Shown: piece by piece, positions 55,656 to 64,000 of the stretch
Numbering within the stretch: position 1 is the stretch's first letter
Layout of the letters: each line of letters begins with the position of its first letter
Assembly (NCBI GenBank): GCA_004764695.1
Contig: SMSO01000035.1
Coordinates: 3,849,040 to 3,913,039 of the forward strand
Reading direction: 5' to 3'
From: Schizochytrium sp. TIO01
Lineage: Eukaryota > Sar > Bigyra > Thraustochytrida > Thraustochytriidae
DNA: 64,000 nucleotides
The notes under the pieces: generated by a model
Seen by the model: the letters and a program-made list of their open reading frames with translations, nothing else
What the model was told of the DNA's origin: nothing
Databases searched by the model: none
Position numbers and translations under genes: made by a program

Positions 55656-57999
55656 ACATTGAGCACATCGACTTAACGTTTTTTTTTTTTTTCCAATAGA
55701 GGATGGAGAGGGAGTTGTATATTGCTCATGTGAGTAAAACTTATATGCAACGAGGAGGCTACGACTCTATTCACCTCTTCTTATTATTGTCACAAAGTGC
55801 TACATTTCCGTAGTCAACCTTATCGCACATGTTACCATGTGTCTCGTCGTCTCTTTTGACATACCAGGTAGTTGCCGTTGTGGGGGTTATCCCGCGACAT
55901 GTTTTTCACGGGATCGTTATGTATAACAGTACATTTTAAGGTGATTCAACAGCTTGCGAATTATAAATAAAAAGTGGGGGGAAGAAAGAGTGCTACTATC
56001 TGTGCTTTTATTCTTCAAACCATCGTTTTGATCTTTTATGAAAAAGAAATACTGAGAATCAACCTTTATCTTACATTGTTACCAACGAAGTCCCGTGCTG
56101 TTTGTTCTCTTTTATCAAAAAATCTGCGCTCTGTCTTTCGGTCTGCTCCGAATGATCCAGGTTTCAACTGAAAATTGGTTTCGAATTTCTTTCTCTTTCG
56201 AAAGTATGTATCTAGATGATGCACAATCTAATCGAATTTATAGTTGGAGCATGGGGTATTTGGTGATGTTGTAGGCTTTACAGACTTGGGATTTATTTAA
56301 CTTTATGAAATATGTTTTTTACAATTTACAACAAAGCTATACCGCTAATTAGCCACGAAATGAAGAATGTCTTGGCTACACCATACTTTAAATTTGGGGC
56401 ACATACTTAGGAGCTACAAATTTGACGCTTGGTTTACCTCCCTAGTTTGAAATAGCCACATCGCGCATCACCCACTGGATAATAAATGAACGATTCCACT
56501 TATAACGCAGTTACACGGAGGCCAATACAAAAATGTCCAGAAATATATTTTGTAGACTGTCTGCGAAAATCATTAAGCAACTATTATTAATATGTTTACT
56601 AAGCAATTCTACAATCAAGTACCAACGTTTGAACAGAGGACTACCGGTCCGTGCTGTAAAGCTAGGCCCTGCACTACTAAAGAGAGAAGAAATTGTTATT
56701 CCCTAATTTACGAGGCCTCAAATTTAATGCTATAAAGTTGTACTGGATTCAATCAATTATGAGTCTAGCTTGCAAAGCTGAATATCTTGATTCTGTAAAT
56801 CTTTAGGGTGGGCACATCAGCTTTCCTTGTATCAAGATATACTATTGCGAACCTCTGCAATAATACCACCAATTATCAACAAAAACCAAATACAGCTATC
56901 GTCATCAATCAGAGTCATACCTATAAAACCAAAACACTATAAGGTCTTTTTTCTTGTATTTATCTACGTGGGTATCATAACTGTGTCTTAAAATGAAGCA
57001 TAACCTCCTGCACAATGCGGCAGTAGTACCTGATTTATTTGGTTCTGAAAACGCTATGATGTTTTGAGCGTACAAAATCTCATGTCCAATTCATTTTTTC
57101 ACGAGCTCTCTTACAAATTTATAGACAGCTTTATCATATACCACACGTTGTGTCTACAGCCTCCGGCGCGACAGCCAATACCTGGATTTTCACATGACCA
57201 CATCCATTCAGACTATGCCTCAGATTTAGTTTCCACTCGGCTGCCAGGATTTCGGCATAATAAACAAAAACCTCTATGCCATGTTCCAAAACTCACTCCG
57301 CGTGATCAAACCTTTCCTTTTTTGGAAAGCAAAGCAAAAACAAAAATAAAACTTGAAGCAGAAGTCATTTCTTCAAAGTTTCTACCAGTGCATACCTAAC
57401 TAGGCCTTACTACCACAGCAGCACAGCAGCTTCTGTGTTTTACTAGCCCACCAGCATCAACATTTGCATCTCCATCACGAGCTCGTAAGCATTTCCCTGA
57501 ACCCATGGAGTCCATGTGGTGTAAGGAACATTGGTGGAGAAATCATAAGTATTCAGTTAGTCACCATTCTCCAAGTTTTGAGGGATCTAGAAGTAGTAAT
57601 ATACTAATCTTGTTTATGTTTAATAATTTAATTAAATTAAAACATATAAAAATTTATTTTAAAAAAAAAATCAAAAATATTGAAAAGGAGCGCTGCTGCA
57701 TGTATCTACGACACACTCCGTGACTGACTTAGCTCGCTTCAAAGTTCGTTCTTGCTCCGTAGCGTGTTTTAATTTATACTTCCCGAGACTACTGGCTGAC
57801 TGAAATACAATCAAATTATCATCCGCCGGGAATATCTTTTCATCGGCCTGTTAGTAGGAGCCTCAACAATCAACCAGCAATATTAACAAGAACCGAGCAA
57901 GCAAACAAGCAAGCAAAGAAATAAACAAACAAACATACAAACAAACAATAAAAGGACAAAATTAAAAGTAATAAGAAGCTGGGACCAGAAGTCAACTGA
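55656..57999. other. intergenic, convergent 3' ends of coiled-coil and USP genes
   Basis: About 2.3 kb of mostly AT-rich DNA between convergent genes. It contains a poly-T run just after the coiled-coil stop (55680-55692), an AT-rich patch (57600-57690) and AAAC/AAGC repeats (57896-57948). Nothing coding is supported. Confidence 0.6.
55966..55971 (+). terminator. candidate polyadenylation signal of the coiled-coil gene
   Basis: AATAAA 310 nt downstream of the stop codon, followed by a G-rich stretch. Sequence match only. Confidence 0.35.
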
Positions 58000-60900
58000 C
58001 TAATGGCGTCTTCGCTTGTAATACAAACAATATGCATAAGATGAAACAACCATGGATGGATCCATAGGAGTCACTCGGCTGTCATCGCAAAGATACCACG
58101 ATGCCGGGCTCGACGGTGTATCTTGTCGAGCCACATATGCAGTGTAGTGACCCATTCCGGAGCTTCCGATGTGATTAGTCACTGCAAAAAGATCAAAGAT
58201 AGGGTCCTCCTTTTCTTTGTCTCCACCAAACTCTGCCAGAAAGGGTCCCATTTCTAATGTTTCTAATGGGAAATCAACCAATGAACTAATCTTGCCGTAA
58301 CCCCGATGTTCAAAGCGCTTAAGGCAGAAAATGAGGATTTCCGGAAGTCGAATAATGCGCATCATCTTATCTGCCTCTTGATTTGTCTTGCACTTGGGAC
58401 AGCTCCAAGCATTTCCTGTGCCAAGACGCTCTGAGTTCGAAAAGTACTCCAGACATTCATGCAGAGTGTATACCTCTCCTTGCAAATGGCCTCGCTGTGC
58501 TGCTGCACGAGCTCGCATTGAAGATAGATATGATGCAACACTAACGTGGTCCGTTGTTTCTAAATTTGCTCCCTCGGAGTACGCCTGTTTGTGCCTACTT
58601 CCTGATGCAGAAGACTGCTGACGAGCTTTCTTTGACTTACGAGCCTTTGTCTGTTTTCGAACAGGGGTTCCATCCCCCCATATAACCGATAAGAAGAAAA
58701 AGGGTTTCGAAATGCACTCTTCAAGCGTCAAATCACTATGCGAAGGAAATGATGAGAGGTCTGTTACGCCTTGTAATACCTGCTGTGCATTGTCTGAGTC
58801 TTTAATTTCTCCCTCTTTTTCATCAGAACCCAACCCATGCGCCTGAGTACCAACGGTGCTATTAGATTTTACGGGCGTACCAGCATTGCTCGTTGACATA
58901 GCAGCTGACGAAGATAAAGCTCGTTCAAGGCCCTCCATGTTCACGATTTTCCCTAAGTGATCTGTGAATCTTAGCTCAAGCGCTTTTCCCTCGCGCTTTA
59001 AGACATTGATGTCTTTCTCCTCACGCCCTGTAGTTACTACACGTAACAATTTATAGATGGCCATGCGAACCTCCAGGAGGGTTAACTTGGCAGACACAAT
59101 GAGCAAGAGAGGCATTCCAATCATATTTGAATCTATTGAAGCACCTTGCTTGTGAAGGATGAAAATTTCACGAGTTGGATTCTCCTCCACATCCTCCATC
59201 TTTGAGTCATCAGACGGTGCTGTAGACCTAAGACAACTTGCGTTAGATGAGAAGGAAAATATTTTTTCCAGGACATCTTGAGAAGGAATTTCATACACAT
59301 GGAGATCACAACTCTGAGCGATCGAATTAACCGGGTCTGAATCAACAAACTCCCGTACTACTACATGGTTTCGTAATTGTAACATAAATTGCTGTCCAGG
59401 GGGTACACCGCACATTTCTGCCAGCTGCATTTTCAGCTGCGCGCATCGTGCAGATGGCCTTACGCTCACGGCGTAACGAGTTCGTGATAGTTCAAGAAAA
59501 CCATCATGATTAATAAATTGGCGTATCATAGTCACTATTACAATGCGATCCCGATCGACTGGAATCGCGAGAGGCAAGATCATAAATGGGGTAAATGTAT
59601 GTGACTGAAAATGACAATGTGGACATGAAACAGTGTTATGTAGTTGCCCTTGGAACAAATGGGTAATCATGGAATGCTCACGTCGCAAATGTTTGGCCCA
59701 AGATTCGCCTGCCAAATCAGCGATAGAACGCGGAGGATCGCTCATGTTATCAACCTCCGCAAAATAAGGTTTGGACTTGACCAAGTTAAGATCCTCATGG
59801 AGTGTATCCAGTAAGAAGATGAGAAGTTCCTGTGCATCTTGCTGCATAAAACCTGCAAATTGCCCCCCGGACCCAGGAAGAGTTCCAATTGCTCGTTTCA
59901 TTGGACCAGGCGAAATAGAGGCCTTTGAGCCGAACCAAAGTTCTTTAATCAACGAGTCCCATATCATTGCAAATCTTGCACCCGTGCCTAAAACGCTTTC
60001 TTCGTTACGATCCTGTTTAAATTTGTTAGATAGAAAGAATCGAGTCAGCGGCCAGCAGTGGCTAAGGCATTGCAGAGTTGCGTTCATATAACATGTATTT
60101 CCCAAATTTTTCAGTCCAATCAATCCTCGGCGTTGTTCTTCAGGGCCGGCAGTGCCACATCGTTGTTGATGAAAACGCCAGGCGCTGGCTTGGCAATCTC
60201 GACTACAATATCTTGTCTTGCGGCATTTGCCACAAACTTGAGTAGCACCAGACTTGCAACACGCTGTGCATTGCAAATCACCCTTTGGACCTGGCGCTCG
60301 ATGACAGGATGCCAAGTTGGACCAGTGGGCATCCCAGTATGACGGATCTTTGGGGAGGTCAAATGCTTCATAAATGCTGCTAGAGCGACGATTCGTGCTT
60401 GCCCGACCTCGTCCATTACTCTGAGCAGGCGATAAAGAACCCGGTGGCCCTGTGCAGCGATATAATACAGGTTTTTCCTCAGTGTGACTCTTGACAGACG
60501 GATACCATGTGGCAAATGCACGCCACACTTCTTCAGGTACCCAAGCGTAATCAAGCAACTCAGATCCTAAGGTACAGCCAGTTCCTCCTCCACCAAGTTC
60601 AAGAGGACCCGGTCTGAGTGAAGATCCTCTGTGCAGCACTACCCTACCAAACCCAGACCATTGCGTCCATTTGGTCCACCAGGATACTGAGATGGCTACA
60701 AACCCACCCCGTAATTTCGAGGTACCACTCTCCTCTAAGCCTCGTTCCATGACCTCTGTAGAATTTGCCCCGGTTTGCTCAAAGAGTTTTTCTACAATGC
60801 TCAACTCGTAATGTCTTCGCTCATCATCATTCTCTACAATTTCCTTCTTGTTGACATCAAAGCTACTACTTTCATCCATTTTCACTTCATCCTCGCCTGG

Positions 60901-61053
60901 ACCTTCAGGAGTACCCTCACTAGTATTACACTTTGATTTCTCAATATCGCTTGGGATAGCCCCTAATGTAGACTTTGCAGCGATAGAAGAGGTTGAGTTC
61001 CAATCCTGTAGTTCTTCATCTTGAGGTAACGCTGCACAGAGATCCGTGGCCAT
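58000..61053 (-). CDS. ubiquitin-specific protease with DUSP and MYND domains
   Basis: Cysteine deubiquitinase of the USP4/11/15 type (1017 residues, one exon). Order: acidic N-terminus; DUSP-like domain about 118-188 (ISVSWWTKWTQWSGF to VPEEVWRAFATWYP); MYND zinc finger 262-299 (C-x2-C, C-x2-C, C-x3-C, H-x3-C spacing); then a USP core split by a long insert. Catalytic residues are C321 in GLKNLGNTCYMNATLQCL, H969 in GMGHYTAY, and D990/D991 in CDDSRV. The zinc ribbon of the fingers subdomain is C477/C480 with C885/C888. The insert (about 526-880) includes a ubiquitin-like stretch (about 526-590), a second globular part (630-710) and a basic KARKSKKARQ motif (803-812), possibly nuclear. All catalytic residues are kept. 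The substrate is unknown. Confidence 0.93.
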   Translation of the reverse strand: MATDLCAALPQDEELQDWNSTSSIAAKSTLGAIPSDIEKSKCNTSEGTPEGPGEDEVKMDESSSFDVNKKEIVENDDERRHYELSIVEKLFEQTGANSTEVMERGLEESGTSKLRGGFVAISVSWWTKWTQWSGFGRVVLHRGSSLRPGPLELGGGGTGCTLGSELLDYAWVPEEVWRAFATWYPSVKSHTEEKPVLYRCTGPPGSLSPAQSNGRGRASTNRRSSSIYEAFDLPKDPSYWDAHWSNLASCHRAPGPKGDLQCTACCKSGATQVCGKCRKTRYCSRDCQASAWRFHQQRCGTAGPEEQRRGLIGLKNLGNTCYMNATLQCLSHCWPLTRFFLSNKFKQDRNEESVLGTGARFAMIWDSLIKELWFGSKASISPGPMKRAIGTLPGSGGQFAGFMQQDAQELLIFLLDTLHEDLNLVKSKPYFAEVDNMSDPPRSIADLAGESWAKHLRREHSMITHLFQGQLHNTVSCPHCHFQSHTFTPFMILPLAIPVDRDRIVIVTMIRQFINHDGFLELSRTRYAVSVRPSARCAQLKMQLAEMCGVPPGQQFMLQLRNHVVVREFVDSDPVNSIAQSCDLHVYEIPSQDVLEKIFSFSSNASCLRSTAPSDDSKMEDVEENPTREIFILHKQGASIDSNMIGMPLLLIVSAKLTLLEVRMAIYKLLRVVTTGREEKDINVLKREGKALELRFTDHLGKIVNMEGLERALSSSAAMSTSNAGTPVKSNSTVGTQAHGLGSDEKEGEIKDSDNAQQVLQGVTDLSSFPSHSDLTLEECISKPFFFLSVIWGDGTPVRKQTKARKSKKARQQSSASGSRHKQAYSEGANLETTDHVSVASYLSSMRARAAAQRGHLQGEVYTLHECLEYFSNSERLGTGNAWSCPKCKTNQEADKMMRIIRLPEILIFCLKRFEHRGYGKISSLVDFPLETLEMGPFLAEFGGDKEKEDPIFDLFAVTNHIGSSGMGHYTAYVARQDTPSSPASWYLCDDSRVTPMDPSMVVSSYAYCLYYKRRRH

Positions 61054-61743
61054 TTTTGACGCGAAACTAAAATTGTAGGGCGTAGATGCTTACTCTGATA
61101 TACCTTTAACGCGCCGTGATCTGCCCCGACACGCCGACAAACTTTTATCGCACAATACCTAAAGGTAACTGCAGAATTTGCCCAACGCCCAATCCCAGCA
61201 AAACCAAACAAATTTCAAACCAATTCCAATGTCTGCAAAGGTTACCCTTCCAAGTCTAGGGTCCTAATAAACCGCTTGACAAAACTCGAGCGACAATCGG
61301 CAACACGTGCGAAGAAAGTAGCACGCACACCAGCACTAAGCGCGAAGGCAGAATAAGCTTGGTTGAAAACGAATGGTTGAACGGATGGACTTGAGACACG
61401 ATGTTGATCTCTAAGTAAATAGATCAACCAGCACAGAAGGGTACTGTCGAGAATTCTATTAGAGGCAGTCAGTTTGTCACACCGGAGCGCCTCCGCGCTC
61501 CTCGCACGGCCGTAACACGCCTCCTTGCAGTGCAACTCCGCAATTGCTGCGCGAACGGGAATCTTCGAAACTGAGACCTATATGCCACATACCGGAATTC
61601 CGGGATTATCGTAGGGCTTTGAGTTGATATCTTCAGACGAATTTATCTCATCTTTAACCACCGCGATGATCAATTGATCGATCAAAAGCAGAACTGGATA
61701 GAAAAAGGCACTTGCGACGGGGACAGCGACAGAGACGGAGACG
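61054..61743. other. divergent promoter region, USP (-) and histone chaperone (+)
   Basis: 690 nt between two divergent start codons, presumably a shared promoter region. No gene is seen. Confidence 0.6.
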
Positions 61744-63440
61744 ATGGCATCAGACGGATCATCGGATGCCGCTTCCCTTGCGAAGGAGCTTGGCGTAGAA
61801 TCCGAGGTAGGTACTGACTGCAGACGGGATAGATCTAGGGATCAGCTAGTCGAGAGCGAGTTATGAAAACACTTGTGTATCTTTTCGGGAGAGTTTAGCG
61901 TCGTGCGAATGCAACGCGGTTCAACGTACGAAGTAGACCTTTTCTGACTCAGTCTGCGTGTTTTGATGGAAGGAATCCTGTAGATACCTTTTACTCCGTG
62001 ACATGGCACGAGTGTAAATTGAAAATATACCAGTTAAAGTTCTTGTTTCACTTTCAGCCTTGCGAGGTTACATCTGTTTCATCAAAAGCTCATCGACGGG
62101 AGGGTGACTCATTTAGTTTGGAAATCAGTGCAACTAACGATAACTTTGATACGAAATTGATGTTCCATGAATAATATTTTCAACAGGTGCAAGAACTGGT
62201 AAACGCATGTCCTGAGCAAACTGAGCTCATCACGAAGATACTGCAAAAGATCACCAATCAGAAGGCATCTGCAGAAGTGAAGAAAGAGGCTGGCTCCAAT
62301 GCAGCAAGTGCGCATGTTCCTGCTGTAGAACGCACGCAAGGCTGGTGCACGATCACTGGCCAAAGCTTCCAGGTACCTCGTGGAAACCTGGATGTGGAAT
62401 TCCACATGGATGGAAGTATAGGCTTACATAGCAAATCAGTCGATCTTCTGATCCCCCCGGAAGGCATCGAATTTGCATATGAGCTTCCCTCGCCAAATGC
62501 TAATGTAGGTTCAAGTATTATTCTTCATCTTTATGAAGAGGTTCAGGTAGGCAAGTCCACGACAAAAACGCTTTTGCTTACCCCAAAGACGAGCCCAAAG
62601 AGCAAACTCTTGCGTGTTGAGATCCACGCTACACCACCCGGAAACTCTGCTCTGGCAGACTATATTGAAGATGAGCCTGTATACGTATGGCGTACTCTCC
62701 TGGAGGCCATGGAACCTTCCATTATCCTTCGCGAGCCTGATCCCTCCGTCTTCCGCAGCAACCAAAACACAAGCTCGCTTAAATGCTACCACAATGTCAA
62801 GGATGGGGTTCTCTACCCTCTACCTGATGGAATTGCGTTTATTCGTTCGCCCACACTGTTCTTGACACTTCCAGAAATCTCTCAAGTTGCTCTGCAACGT
62901 GAGCTTTCTGGTGGAACTCGTAATTTCGACCTGAATATTATCATGAACGATGGCACTTTTCATGAAATCCGCATGATTGAAAAAGACGAATTTGACGCAA
63001 TTACAGCATATGTCGAGGAAACAAAGATCAATGAGAATCACCTTAAGACTGAAGCAGGTGAAGATGGAAATATTGATAGAGACGGAGAGGGTGGCGCAGG
63101 TAGTGAAGATGAGGATTCGGACTTCAAAGACAGTGACGATGAGGAGGAATCAGGTGAAGGTGCACACGGTGCAAAGATCAAGAAGGAGGCTGGCCAAGGT
63201 GATGACGAAGACGAGAAAGAGGATGACGACGATGACGATGATGACGATGACGGTGACTCGTCTGATGGTGAGGATCATGAAAGCGATATCGACAGTAGTG
63301 ATATAGAACTAGACAAGGAGATCGAACTGGATGAAAGCGACACAATTGCGCTCAATCGGCCCAAGCGAAAGGCAGCTTTGGCAGCTTTCCCATCCTCACA
63401 AAGAGGTAACACTAGTGACAAGCGTTCAAAAAGCACTTAA
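61744..63440 (+). CDS. Rtt106/Pob3-type histone chaperone (two exons)
   Basis: Predicted nuclear H3-H4 chaperone of the Rtt106/FACT middle-domain family. Exon 1 is 61744-61806 (ATG, 21 codons, phase 0) and exon 2 is 62187-63440; joined length 438 residues. Exon 2 alone has no ATG start: it begins GTG directly after a CAG acceptor, with an in-frame TAA at 62172. Two PH-like units are suggested. The second is the recognisable one: VKDGVLYPLPDGIAFIRSP, LTLPEISQVAL, GGTRNFDLNI, then FDAITAYVEETKI. The C-terminus is very acidic (Glu/Asp runs, 10 Asp in a row) and ends with the basic motif RPKRKAA, a likely nuclear localisation signal. No HMG box is present, which argues against full-length SSRP1. 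Rtt106 against Pob3-like is undecided. Confidence 0.85.
61807..62186 (+). other. intron of the histone chaperone gene
   Basis: 380 nt, donor GAG|GTAGGT, acceptor TTTTCAACAG|G, branch-like CTAAC at 62134-62138. Both flanking exons are phase 0. Exon 1 read through meets TGA at about 61864, so splicing is required. It is the only intron in the window that the coding sequence demands. Confidence 0.85.
63170..63320 (+). repeat. GAT/GAC acidic codon repeat in the chaperone gene
   Basis: Mixed GAT and GAC codons encode the Asp run of the acidic tail. The two synonymous codons alternate. Confidence 0.8.
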
Positions 63441-64000
63441 ATAACGTGTTTCTTCATGCACTCGACCGTTTATTAAGACAGTAAGTTTACTCATTTGAGA
63501 CATGTTCCAAATCAGCAGACAAAAGAAAAAGAAGAGGGGATTGGTATTTTCATGAGTTTATATAAGAAGAATATTTTAGTGATTTGATAGAAGGTTATGT
63601 TTTGAGGAATCATTTCAGGGGTAGGATTATGACGAAATTTATCATGATATAATCTTTGCGAGCAACCACCGTGAGCATTTTTATATACACCCATAGAATC
63701 TGAGTCCTTCCATGCAGAAATGAATGTTACCTGAGGTGCATACTTTCGTGATGTTGTTATTGTGTGAATGTGTGTGAAACCATTGACCAATTGTCTGGGA
63801 GTGTGGAAAGCACGAGGTTATGCGCCCCTTGTTTCACGTTTCGGAAACAACTCGGAAGGTAACTATCCTTTAATCTCAAAGGAAGTGTTGATATCCAAAT
63901 TGTTCAAAGTGAAGATATAGAATGTAGAAAGGTTGAATTCTAGAGTAGACATAGCAAAATCACAAGTTTGTCCATGTTCGCTGACAAATTGTATGTCATA
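63441..64000. other. 3' flank of the histone chaperone gene
   Basis: 560 nt to the window edge. AT-rich 3' UTR or intergenic sequence with no supported gene. Confidence 0.6.

Noticed and set aside
62187-63440. Rtt106-like protein starting at 62187
   Set aside because: That first codon is GTG immediately after a CAG splice acceptor. An upstream ATG exon at 61744 in matching phase explains it better.

Overview
The window is nuclear DNA of an intron-poor, flagellate-lineage protist. I infer a labyrinthulomycete/thraustochytrid or related stramenopile from the combination of hybrid histidine kinases, a PTS2-tagged peroxisomal thiolase, the ciliary protein meckelin, mostly single-exon genes and intergenic DNA full of short tandem repeats. 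Species was not determined, and no database could be searched.

Eleven protein genes are supported. From left to right: two tandem paralogous membrane-bound hybrid histidine kinases (9.4-11.4 and 14.7-16.7 kb, both +); peroxisomal 3-ketoacyl-CoA thiolase (21.3-22.6 kb, +); adenylosuccinate lyase (24.0-25.5 kb, -); a DENN + ENTH-like protein with a proline-rich tail (27.7-31.2 kb, +), convergent with meckelin/TMEM67 (31.6-35.1 kb, -); a MED30-like Mediator subunit with an acidic insertion (36.0-36.8 kb, +); an unrecognised 274-residue protein (38.4-39.2 kb, +); a coiled-coil protein with a C-terminal PH-like domain (53.1-55.7 kb, +); a DUSP-MYND-USP deubiquitinase (58.0-61.1 kb, -); and a two-exon Rtt106/Pob3-type histone chaperone (61.7-63.4 kb, +).

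The rest is non-coding as far as I can see. Two large gene-poor blocks stand out: 1-9.4 kb and 39.2-53.1 kb. Both hold many microsatellites (TTCAA, TAATG, ACTAATTA, GAAA, AAAC, GAAT families), AT-rich patches, small diverged duplications and a scattered ACCTACC/GGTAGGT motif. Repeats inside genes are limited to in-frame proline codons (DENN protein) and Asp/Asn/Glu codons (MED30-like and Rtt106-like proteins).

The genes do not form one pathway. They are a mix of signalling (the kinase pair), lipid and purine metabolism, membrane traffic, cilium, transcription/chromatin and ubiquitin functions. The points most worth following are the kinase pair, with an uncharacterised six-helix membrane sensor and an unusual phosphoacceptor box, and two unusual domain orders: DENN followed by ENTH-like, and DUSP followed by MYND and then a USP core with an internal ubiquitin-like insert. 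No tRNA, rRNA, CRISPR or recognisable transposon gene was seen.
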